NCBI GenBank assembly: GCA_040216555.1
Contig: JAVJOW010000014.1
Coordinates: 62,001 to 126,000 of the forward strand
Direction: 5' to 3'
DNA length: 64,000 nt
From: Arenibacter sp040216555
GTDB taxonomy: Bacteria > Bacteroidota > Bacteroidia > Flavobacteriales > Flavobacteriaceae
Shown here: piece by piece, positions 7,260 to 14,552 of the stretch
Position numbering within the stretch: position 1 is the first letter of the stretch
Layout: each line of letters begins with the position of its first letter
Notes under the pieces: generated by a model
Told to the model about the DNA's origin: nothing
Seen by the model: the letters and a program-made list of their open reading frames with translations, nothing else
The model's database searches: none
Program-made: the position numbers and the translations under genes

Positions 7260-9320
7260 ATGCAGCGGGAATTAAAAGCACCAAGTGCAAAAAAGATTGA
7301 GAAGCAATTAATAAAGCACAAGGATATACGGATAGATGATTACTATTGGTTGAACGAAAGGGAAAATCCGGAAGTCATTGCTTTTTTGGAACAGGAAAAC
7401 GCATACTATGAGTCAATGACGGCCCATACCCAAGAGCTTAAGGATAGCTTGTTCCTGGAGATGAAGTCCAGGATAAAGGAAGATGATTCTTCAGTGCCCT
7501 ACAAGTTCAATGGCTACTGGTATGCTACCAGATATGAGGTGGGAAAAGAGTATCCCATTTTCACCAGAAGGTTTGAAAAAGAGGATGCTGAAGAGGAAAT
7601 AATGTTCAACTGCAACCTTATGGCGAAGGGTTTGGATTATTTTAACCTAGGAGGCCTGTCCATTAGCCCCAATAACGAACTGGCCGCCTTTGGAGTGGAT
7701 ACCGTTTCACGCAGGCAGTACACCCTACAAATAAAAAATTTGCATACCCAGGAGATTTATGCGGATAAAATAGAGAACACCACTGGCAGCGCGGTATGGG
7801 CCAATGACAATAAGACACTGTTCTACACCAAGAAGGATCCTGTTACCCTAAGGTCCAATAATATTTATAGGCATATATTGGGAACATCACCCGAGGAAGA
7901 TGAACTGGTTTTTCACGAGGACGACGAAACCTTTACCACCTTTGTTTACAAAACCAAATCCAAAGAATTTATAGTTATTGGTTCTTCCAGTACCTTGACC
8001 ACTGAATTTCAAATTTTAAGGGCGGATGACCCTAATGGAAAGTTTCATGTATTTTCCAAAAGAGTTAGGGGCATGGAGTATTCCTTAACCCATTACGAAG
8101 ACAATTTTTACATCCTTACCAATATGGAAGGGGCAACCAATTTTAAATTGATGACGACCCCTGAAGATCAGACCGAATCCGAACATTGGGTAGACTTTAT
8201 TCCGCACAGGGAAGAAGTATTGCTAGAAGATATTGAAATGTTCAATGAGTATTATGTTTTGTCCGAACGGGAGAATGGTTTGAATAAATTGAAGATTGTG
8301 CGATGGGATACCGGGGAAAGCTATTATTTGCCCTTTGACAATGAGACTTATACCGCCTATGTGGGTACCAATCCTGATTTTGACACCGAAATTCTAAGAT
8401 ATGGATATAACTCTATGACAACACCCAGTTCCATCATAGATTTCAACATGAGGACCAGGGAAAAGAAAATAAAAAAGGAACAAGAGGTACTGGGTGGAAA
8501 ATTCGATAAGGGAAACTATATTTCAGAACGAATTTGGGCCCCGGCCAGAGATGGTAAAAAAGTTCCGATCTCCTTGGTCTATCACAAAAATACCAAGTTG
8601 GACGGTTCCAGTCCGTTATTGCAATACGCATACGGGTCCTACGGCCATACTATAGATCCCTATTTTTCCACAGTACGGTTAAGTCTGTTGGACCGAGGTT
8701 TTATTTATGCCATAGCCCATGTGCGCGGCGGGGAATATCTGGGCCGTAAATGGTACGAGGAAGGTAGGTTGCTGAATAAGATCAATACGTTTACCGATTT
8801 TATTGATTGTTCCAAATTTCTGATTGAAAAAAAAATTACCAGTCCGGAACATCTCTATGCATCTGGTGGTTCGGCAGGGGGACTTTTAATGGGAGCTATA
8901 GTAAATATGTGCCCGGAAATATATCATGGGGTAATTGCAGCAGTTCCCTTTGTAGATGTGCTTACCACCATGTTGGATGATACTATTCCTTTGACCACTG
9001 GGGAATATGATGAATGGGGCAATCCAAACGAAAAGGAATACTATGACTATATGAAATCATATTCGCCATATGACAATGTATCGCGACAAGTACAGCCAAA
9101 TATGCTGGTTGTTACAGGATTTCACGATTCCCAAGTGCAATATTTTGAGCCTGCCAAATGGGTTGCCAAACTTAGAGAGTACAAAATGGACAATAATTTA
9201 TTGTTGTTCAATATTAATATGGATGCAGGTCATGGTGGTGCTTCTGGCCGATTTGAATCCTTAAAAGAGGTGGCAAAAGAATATGCATTTTTGTTAGATT
9301 TAGAGCATAAAATTCGATAA
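7260..9320 (+). CDS. ptrB: oligopeptidase B-like prolyl oligopeptidase (S9A)
   Basis: This 686-residue serine peptidase of family S9A has an N-terminal beta-propeller (about residues 70-400) and a C-terminal alpha/beta-hydrolase domain. The catalytic serine is S538 in SGGSAGGLLMG. The Asp is in VVTGFHDSQV and the His in MDAGHGGASGR. The N-terminal IRIDDYYWLNERENPEV is the family's DDYxWLR-type motif. It should cut short peptides after basic residues if it is a true oligopeptidase B, or after proline otherwise. There is no signal peptide in the chosen form, so it is cytosolic. I place the start at the ATG at 7260, because an in-frame TTG at 7230 lies within the -7 promoter element. Confidence 0.85.
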   Translation: MQRELKAPSAKKIEKQLIKHKDIRIDDYYWLNERENPEVIAFLEQENAYYESMTAHTQELKDSLFLEMKSRIKEDDSSVPYKFNGYWYATRYEVGKEYPIFTRRFEKEDAEEEIMFNCNLMAKGLDYFNLGGLSISPNNELAAFGVDTVSRRQYTLQIKNLHTQEIYADKIENTTGSAVWANDNKTLFYTKKDPVTLRSNNIYRHILGTSPEEDELVFHEDDETFTTFVYKTKSKEFIVIGSSSTLTTEFQILRADDPNGKFHVFSKRVRGMEYSLTHYEDNFYILTNMEGATNFKLMTTPEDQTESEHWVDFIPHREEVLLEDIEMFNEYYVLSERENGLNKLKIVRWDTGESYYLPFDNETYTAYVGTNPDFDTEILRYGYNSMTTPSSIIDFNMRTREKKIKKEQEVLGGKFDKGNYISERIWAPARDGKKVPISLVYHKNTKLDGSSPLLQYAYGSYGHTIDPYFSTVRLSLLDRGFIYAIAHVRGGEYLGRKWYEEGRLLNKINTFTDFIDCSKFLIEKKITSPEHLYASGGSAGGLLMGAIVNMCPEIYHGVIAAVPFVDVLTTMLDDTIPLTTGEYDEWGNPNEKEYYDYMKSYSPYDNVSRQVQPNMLVVTGFHDSQVQYFEPAKWVAKLREYKMDNNLLLFNINMDAGHGGASGRFESLKEVAKEYAFLLDLEHKIR

Positions 9321-9334
9321 TCAAAAAAAAAGAC

Positions 9335-9342
9335 TAATTTTG
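9335..9342 (+). promoter_or_regulatory. -7 element (TAATTTTG) before the cysteine-synthase-like gene
   Basis: TAATTTTG fits TAnnTTTG and predicts transcription from about 9348, leaving a leader of about 55 nt before the ATG at 9403. No convincing -33 TTG was found. Confidence 0.4.
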
Positions 9343-9402
9343 TCCTATCAATATTGACATAAATTAAAAGATGTCGATAAGTTCTAAACCTAGAAACTGT
9401 TT

Positions 9403-10443
9403 ATGGAACATAAGATAAACGCTTATAACAACCTCCTAGAACTTGTAGGAAACACCCCATTAATCAAACTAAATAAAATAGCTGCCAACTTAGAAGGTAA
9501 TTTTTACGCTAAGGTGGAAGGTTTTAATCCAGGACATTCTTCCAAAGATCGCATTGCCCTTTATATTATTGAAGAGGCGGAGCGCAGGGGAATTTTGAAG
9601 AAGGGGAGTACCATTATAGAAACCACTTCGGGAAATACTGGTTTTAGCATTGCCATGATCAGTATCATAAAAGGTTATGAATGTATCTTGGCGGTAAGTT
9701 CAAAATCTTCCAAGGATAAAATAGATATGCTTAGGTCTATGGGGGCAAAAGTATATGTATGCCCTGCACACGTAAGCGCAGATGACCCAAGATCATATTA
9801 CGAAGTGGCCAAGAGACTTCATGAGGAAACTGAAGGGTCTATTTATATCAATCAGTATTTTAATGATTTAAATGCCGAGGCCCATTACAAAAGTACGGGA
9901 CCGGAAATTTGGAATCAGACCAACGGTCATATTACGCATTTAGTGGCCTGTAGTGGTACGGGAGGTACCATTTCCGGTACTGCTAAGTACTTGAAGGAAC
10001 AAAATCCGAATATCCGTGTGATAGGTGTGGATGCATATGGTTCCGTTCTTAAGAAATACCACGAGACAGGTGAATTTGATACTAAGGAAATTTATCCGTA
10101 CCGTATTGAAGGTTTGGGTAAAAATTTAATACCTACTGCTACCAATTTCAAGGTAATAGATGAATTTATTAAGGTTACCGATGAAGAAAGTGCCCATACG
10201 GCCAGGGAGATATCCAGAACGGAAGGACTCTTTGTTGGATATACTAGTGGAGCAGTAATGCAAGCCGTAAGGCAACTGGAAAAAATGGGGGAGTTTAATG
10301 AAAATAGCAATGTAGTCGTTATTTTCCCAGATCATGGTTCCAGGTATATGAGTAAGATATACAGTGACCAGTGGATGGCCGACCAAGGCTTCTTTGATAG
10401 TAAAAACGTGGAAGAACCACAAAAAATAGAATTTGTAAAGTAA
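9403..10443 (+). CDS. PLP-dependent cysteine/cystathionine beta-synthase-like enzyme, possible cysteate synthase
   Basis: The 346-residue protein is a fold-type II PLP enzyme closest to cystathionine beta-synthase and CysK/CysM. The Schiff-base lysine is K48 in GHSSKDRIALY (usual form G-S-x-K-D-R). The amino-acid loop ETTSGNTG spans 73-80, the phosphate loop GTGGT spans 185-189, and the C-terminal VVIFPDHGSRYMSKIYSDQW is strongly CBS-like. It lacks the heme-binding N-terminus and CBS domains of the eukaryotic enzyme. Its downstream neighbour looks like a cysteate acyltransferase, so a role in making cysteate from serine or O-phosphoserine plus sulfite is attractive but is inference. A terminator and a new promoter separate the two genes. 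Ordinary cysteine or cystathionine synthesis is the alternative. Confidence 0.8.
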   Translation: MEHKINAYNNLLELVGNTPLIKLNKIAANLEGNFYAKVEGFNPGHSSKDRIALYIIEEAERRGILKKGSTIIETTSGNTGFSIAMISIIKGYECILAVSSKSSKDKIDMLRSMGAKVYVCPAHVSADDPRSYYEVAKRLHEETEGSIYINQYFNDLNAEAHYKSTGPEIWNQTNGHITHLVACSGTGGTISGTAKYLKEQNPNIRVIGVDAYGSVLKKYHETGEFDTKEIYPYRIEGLGKNLIPTATNFKVIDEFIKVTDEESAHTAREISRTEGLFVGYTSGAVMQAVRQLEKMGEFNENSNVVVIFPDHGSRYMSKIYSDQWMADQGFFDSKNVEEPQKIEFVK

Positions 10444-10466
10444 AGGCCATGCAAAATTTATGATGT

Positions 10467-10498
10467 AAAAAGCAACGGTTCATAAGTCGTTGCTTTTT
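10467..10498 (+). terminator. rho-independent terminator
   Basis: AAAAAGCAACG (10467-10477) and CGTTGCTTTTT (10488-10498) form an 11-bp stem with a 10-nt loop and a 3' T run. It closes the CBS-like gene and separates it from the next transcription unit. Confidence 0.8.
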
Positions 10499-10512
10499 AT
10501 GTATTAAATAAG

Positions 10513-10544
10513 TTGCATATGCATATTAAAAATATATACTTTTG
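10513..10544 (+). promoter_or_regulatory. Bacteroidota-type promoter of the alpha-oxoamine synthase gene
   Basis: TTG at 10513-10515, a 21-nt spacer and TACTTTTG at 10537-10544 match the consensus well. Transcription would start near 10550, about 18 nt before the ATG. A small ATATGCATAT palindrome (10517-10526) lies in the spacer. Confidence 0.7.
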
Positions 10545-10567
10545 CAGTAATAATCAACGTAGGCTAG

Positions 10568-11827
10568 ATGAGAGATTTATTTGACAGAATTATCGAGAAT
10601 AAAGGCCCTTTAGGGAAATGGGCTTCCCAAGCTGAGGGATATTTTGTATTTCCAAAATTAGAAGGTCCTATATCCAATAGGATGAAGTTTCAAGGAAAAG
10701 AAGTAATTACTTGGAGTATTAATGATTACTTGGGTTTGGCTAATTTGCCGGAAGTGAAAAAGGTAGACGGCGAGGCAGCATTGGAGTACGGTGCCGCTTT
10801 TCCTATGGGTGCTAGAATGATGAGTGGGCATACCGATTTCCACGAACAATTAGAGCAGGAATTGGCTGCTTTTGTTAAAAAAGAATCTGCCTACTTATTG
10901 AACTTTGGGTACCAAGGAATGGTTTCTGCCATTGATGCATTGGTTTCCAAGGACGATATTATTGTTTACGATGTTGATGCACATGCCTGTATTATAGATG
11001 GTGTACGTTTGCATATGGGTAAGCGTTTTACCTTTAAGCACAATGACATAGAAAGTCTTGAGAAAAACTTGGATCGGGCAGTTAAAATGGCCGAACAGAC
11101 CGGAGGAGGTATATTGGTAATATCCGAAGGGGTGTTTGGTATGCGCGGGGAACAGGGCAGGCTTAAGGAGATTGTTGCGCTTAAGAAAAAATATAATTTT
11201 AGATTGTTCGTAGATGATGCACATGGTTTTGGAACCCTGGGTGAAACCGGGGCCGGAGCAGGTGAGGAGCAGGGAATTCAGGATGATATAGATGTTTATT
11301 TTGCAACTTTCGCCAAATCTATGGCAGGAATCGGAGCCTTTTTGGCTGCAGATAAAGAGATTATAGAATATCTTAAATATAACTTGCGATCACAAATGTT
11401 TGCTAAATCATTGCCGATGATTTATGTAAAAGGAGCGCTGAAAAGGTTGGATATGCTTCGTACCCAACCAGAACTGAAGGCCAAACTTTGGGAGAATGTA
11501 AATGCATTGCAGAACGGATTAAAAGAAAGAGGTTTTGATATTGGTACTACCACTAGCTGTGTTACACCGGTCTATCTTAACGGTAGCATTCCCGAAGCCA
11601 TGGCATTGGTCAAGGATCTAAGGGAGAATTTTGGTATTTTCTGTTCTATTGTGGTGTATCCCGTAATTCCCAAAGGTTTGATTCTTTTAAGAATGATTCC
11701 GACGGCCACACATACCTTACAGGATGTATCGGAAACTTTGGAGGCCTTCTCCGTAATACGCGAGCGTTTACAGAATGGTACTTACAAAAGATTGTCTGCA
11801 GCAGTAGCTGCGGCTATGGGAGAATAA
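10568..11827 (+). CDS. alpha-oxoamine synthase, probable cysteate (or serine) acyltransferase of sulfonolipid/sphingolipid synthesis
   Basis: This 419-residue fold-type I PLP enzyme belongs to the alpha-oxoamine synthase family (serine palmitoyltransferase, KBL, BioF). The PLP lysine is K250 in ATFAKSMAGIGAF. The conserved VDDAHGFGTLGETGAG holds D217 and H219, and a stacking-residue segment DVDAHAC lies at 135-141. There is no membrane helix. In Flavobacterium johnsoniae and Chryseobacterium, enzymes of this type condense cysteate with a fatty acyl thioester to make the precursor of capnine and the sulfonolipids needed for normal gliding. I infer the same here from sequence style, taxon and the CBS-like neighbour. 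Serine palmitoyltransferase is the main alternative. It has its own promoter and terminator. Confidence 0.8.
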   Translation: MRDLFDRIIENKGPLGKWASQAEGYFVFPKLEGPISNRMKFQGKEVITWSINDYLGLANLPEVKKVDGEAALEYGAAFPMGARMMSGHTDFHEQLEQELAAFVKKESAYLLNFGYQGMVSAIDALVSKDDIIVYDVDAHACIIDGVRLHMGKRFTFKHNDIESLEKNLDRAVKMAEQTGGGILVISEGVFGMRGEQGRLKEIVALKKKYNFRLFVDDAHGFGTLGETGAGAGEEQGIQDDIDVYFATFAKSMAGIGAFLAADKEIIEYLKYNLRSQMFAKSLPMIYVKGALKRLDMLRTQPELKAKLWENVNALQNGLKERGFDIGTTTSCVTPVYLNGSIPEAMALVKDLRENFGIFCSIVVYPVIPKGLILLRMIPTATHTLQDVSETLEAFSVIRERLQNGTYKRLSAAVAAAMGE

Positions 11828-11849
11828 ATCTATTTCAATTTATATCGAA

Positions 11850-11878
11850 AAAGCCAACTTAAATAAGTTGGTTTTTTT
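11850..11878. terminator. rho-independent terminator
   Basis: CCAACTT (11854-11860) pairs with AAGTTGG (11865-11871), preceded by an A run and followed by seven Ts. It lies between the convergent alpha-oxoamine synthase and GNAT genes and may serve both. Confidence 0.7.
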
Positions 11879-11917
11879 GATTTTGGATGGGTTTGAAACT
11901 TTGTCTCTCGGGACCAC

Positions 11918-13036
11918 TTAGAGTTCTTTTTTGTAAGTCCTTCTTCTCTTATATATTTTTGGGTCGAAATGTTTCCATAACTGGCGAATGGCCACATTTT
12001 CCTCTAATTCTGGAGTCCTAACACATTTTTCTATCCCCTTGGCCTTAAAGGTCTTGTAATATTCATTGAACATAACGGCAGTTACTCCTTTGTTCTGGTA
12101 TTCAGGAAGTACCCCGATCAAATAAAAGATAACCTCTTTGCTGTTCTTTTTCGCGTTGAGCAAATGAAATATGCCAAATGGAAATAATTTTCCCTTCGCT
12201 TTTTGCAAGGCTTTGGAAAATGAAGGCATTACTATTCCGAACGCTATCAATTTATCATCCTTGTCCAATATGAATTTAATATACTCGGGATTTATAAAAC
12301 TGATATATTTTTTCTTGAAGTATTCCTTTTGAATATCGGTGATGCGGACAAAGGAAGAAAGAGAGGAATAGGTCTCGTTAAAAAGATCGAACATCTGATC
12401 TACCCAAGGCATTACCTCCTTGGTTGTACTAAAGTTCAATTCCTTTACACCATATCGTTTCCTGACCAGTTCGTTTGCCTTTTCAAAAAATTTGGGCTCT
12501 GCATTGCTAAATGGGAATTTATTTTCCATGTATTCCTTTTCCTTTACAAACCCAAAGCGTTCAAAATGGTTTACATAGTAAGGATGGTTGTACCAGGTAA
12601 TCATGGTGCCTATCTCATCAAAACCTTCGGTCAGTACACCTACTTTGTCCAGATTGGAAAAACCTACAGGCCCTTCCATATAGGACAACTTGTGTTCTTT
12701 TCCTATTTCGGCCACCTTATTGAACAGCGCCTCTGTAACTTCATAGTCATCCACAAAATCGAACCAACCAAAACGCATCTTTTTTACCTGCTGTTGGTTC
12801 ACTTCCAATCTATTGATAATGGCTACGACCCTGCCTACAATTTTATCGTTCCTATAAGCTAGATAAAACCAGGCATCGGCATCCTTAAAAACAGGATTTT
12901 TGCTTTTGTCAAAAGACTCCAGCTCATCATTAATAATAGGAGGTACCCAATATGGGGAATCCTTGTAAAGTGTAAATGGAAATTTGACGAAATCTTTAAG
13001 TTCCGATTTTGTTTTTGCTTCTTTCAGAGTAACCAT
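11918..13036 (-). CDS. GNAT-fold acyltransferase-like protein
   Basis: A 372-residue protein whose C-terminal half carries a GNAT acyl-CoA site: VIFYLIGVLPEYQNKGVTAVM near residue 300 is the motif A strand and loop (Q/R-x-x-G-x-G/A type). The N-terminal part (WFYLAYRNDKIVGRVVAIIN, residues 56-75) looks like a second degenerate GNAT half. There is no signal peptide. It is convergent with the alpha-oxoamine synthase gene, 90 bp away. Bacterial ceramide N-acylation in Caulobacter is carried out by a GNAT-type protein, so an N-acyltransferase role in sulfonolipid or sphingolipid synthesis is a reasonable guess, but nothing in the sequence proves it. The fold is fairly sure and the substrate is not. 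Confidence 0.65.
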   Translation of the reverse strand: MVTLKEAKTKSELKDFVKFPFTLYKDSPYWVPPIINDELESFDKSKNPVFKDADAWFYLAYRNDKIVGRVVAIINRLEVNQQQVKKMRFGWFDFVDDYEVTEALFNKVAEIGKEHKLSYMEGPVGFSNLDKVGVLTEGFDEIGTMITWYNHPYYVNHFERFGFVKEKEYMENKFPFSNAEPKFFEKANELVRKRYGVKELNFSTTKEVMPWVDQMFDLFNETYSSLSSFVRITDIQKEYFKKKYISFINPEYIKFILDKDDKLIAFGIVMPSFSKALQKAKGKLFPFGIFHLLNAKKNSKEVIFYLIGVLPEYQNKGVTAVMFNEYYKTFKAKGIEKCVRTPELEENVAIRQLWKHFDPKIYKRRRTYKKEL

Positions 13037-13104
13037 ACCATGTTTCTTGTATGGTTCAATATTAGCAATATTAATCTATAGGAAAAAGGACAAAAGTTAT
13101 TTTG

Positions 13105-14151
13105 TTAGAAATCAATTTCAGAATCGTCCCTATTCTTTTCCTTTTTCTTTAGCTTACGTAGTTGTTTTTTAGTAGGTCCCAAATCGACATCTTCTGCTCC
13201 GGAACCTTTATTTTTCCCCTTTTTCTTTTTCTTCATGGCGTTCTTGTTGATGGGGCCGCCATTTTCTCCCGCCTTTTGATCTTCGATGGACTTCACCTTG
13301 TCCTTGTGCATGTCTACCCTATAGGAGAATCCCATTGCGGCAAAAATCCTACTTGGTGTATTTTTGAAACTGGCGCCCAAATTCATGTCCACCTGCATGT
13401 TTTCACCCAACAAATGGGCCACACCACCCCTTAAAAGTACGTCCGAATAACGATCACTTTTTATGCCTTGGTTTTCCACGAAGACACTCCATTTGGGGTC
13501 TCTAAAGGCATGGGACAAGGATACCGTGTAGTTCCATTCCGGGAAATCCGTTCCCAATCTGTCATAAGCAATATTGGAAATAAGTACAAATCTTGGAGTA
13601 AGCCTGCTTTGGGTAGCCACCATTACCCGAGGGGATACCGTAGGGTCGCCTCGGTAAAACGGATTGTCGCCCAATACAAAATTGGCACCAGCGTAGACCG
13701 ATACGGCCGGGATTAGATTTTTTAGTTTAAAACCATAATTGGCCTTCCAACTGTATAGATTGGGCTTATTATTTTCGGGATTCTTAAAAGGATCGTAAAC
13801 TAAAAATTTTAAACCTATTCTGTTTCTGGAAAAATCGGTGTTCTTAATTTCTACCCCTGTGTTGGTATATGTCTTATTCTGATTGTCGAAAGTGCCTTCA
13901 TAATTCAATTCCAAGGTTTCAAAAAGGAGGCCATAACGCAATGAGAGATCGGCTCCAAAAATATTGGATTCAGTAGCTAGCCTGGAGTGATCCTGTTGTT
14001 CATATGCAACGCCGAATTCGGCCTGTAAAACGTTTGTACCAATAGCATACGCACTTACGGATAGTCCAGGTCTATTGGAGTTGATGACATCGGTGTATTG
14101 TGAAAAAGCGACCAATGGAATGGTGAAAATTCCAAATATTAGTATTTTCAT
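13105..14151 (-). CDS. secreted outer-membrane beta-barrel-like protein with a Lys-rich tail
   Basis: With the start at 14151 the protein has 348 residues and a short signal peptide (MKILIFGIFTIPLVAFSQ). An upstream in-frame ATG at 14181 would add ten residues. The body is a series of amphipathic strands with aromatic ends (FGVAYEQQDHSR, RYGLLFETLELNYEG, FVLISNIAYDRLG, GGVAHLLGENMQVDMNLG), as in the MetA-pathway/transporter outer-membrane family. The last 70 residues are highly charged, with MKKKKKGKNKGSG and KKQLRKLKKKEKN, which is unusual for a barrel end and would face the periplasm. I do not recognise a specific function. It is divergent from the DUF4834 operon. Confidence 0.6.
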   Translation of the reverse strand: MKILIFGIFTIPLVAFSQYTDVINSNRPGLSVSAYAIGTNVLQAEFGVAYEQQDHSRLATESNIFGADLSLRYGLLFETLELNYEGTFDNQNKTYTNTGVEIKNTDFSRNRIGLKFLVYDPFKNPENNKPNLYSWKANYGFKLKNLIPAVSVYAGANFVLGDNPFYRGDPTVSPRVMVATQSRLTPRFVLISNIAYDRLGTDFPEWNYTVSLSHAFRDPKWSVFVENQGIKSDRYSDVLLRGGVAHLLGENMQVDMNLGASFKNTPSRIFAAMGFSYRVDMHKDKVKSIEDQKAGENGGPINKNAMKKKKKGKNKGSGAEDVDLGPTKKQLRKLKKKEKNRDDSEIDF

Positions 14152-14239
14152 AAGGCGTTTCTTGGAAACAATATACTCCATAGGTACTATTTTATTATTA
14201 TTTTAAGACTTTTGCACTATTAATACAACGTTAGAATTG

Positions 14240-14247
14240 TACTTTTG
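14240..14247 (+). promoter_or_regulatory. -7 element (TACTTTTG) of the DUF4834-YfhO operon
   Basis: TACTTTTG matches TAnnTTTG and lies 22 nt upstream of the ATG at 14270. The nearest TTG (14212-14214) is 25 nt away, slightly long. Confidence 0.45.
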
Positions 14248-14269
14248 ATATAAAATTTGTCAACTAATT

Positions 14270-14533
14270 ATGGGTTTTTTAAAAACGATACTAATTGTAC
14301 TCTTAGTATACTATTTGATTAAAATTCTGGCGAAATGGTTTGCTCCTAAATTGTTTAGGTACGCGGCAAAGAAGACCGAGGAACATTTTAAGGAACAGTT
14401 TGAAGGTTTTGCAGGTCAGCAACCTCAGGAAGAAGAGCAAATAGGCGACGTTATAATTGATAGGAAAACGACCAAGAAAAAGAACAGCTCAAAAAATGTT
14501 GGAGAATACATAGATTTTGAGGAAATTGAATAA
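14270..14533 (+). CDS. DUF4834 family small membrane protein
   Basis: The 87-residue protein has one N-terminal membrane helix (FLKTILIVLLVYYLIKILA) followed by the family motif KWFAPKLFRYAAKK and a charged cytoplasmic tail with many Glu and Lys residues. It matches the DUF4834 family of the Bacteroidota, whose function is unknown to me. It is the first gene of a same-strand run, with yfhO beginning 19 bp after its stop, so it is probably co-transcribed with the surface-glycan genes. Confidence 0.75.
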   Translation: MGFLKTILIVLLVYYLIKILAKWFAPKLFRYAAKKTEEHFKEQFEGFAGQQPQEEEQIGDVIIDRKTTKKKNSSKNVGEYIDFEEIE

Positions 14534-14552
14534 CCATTTACCATAACCAAAC

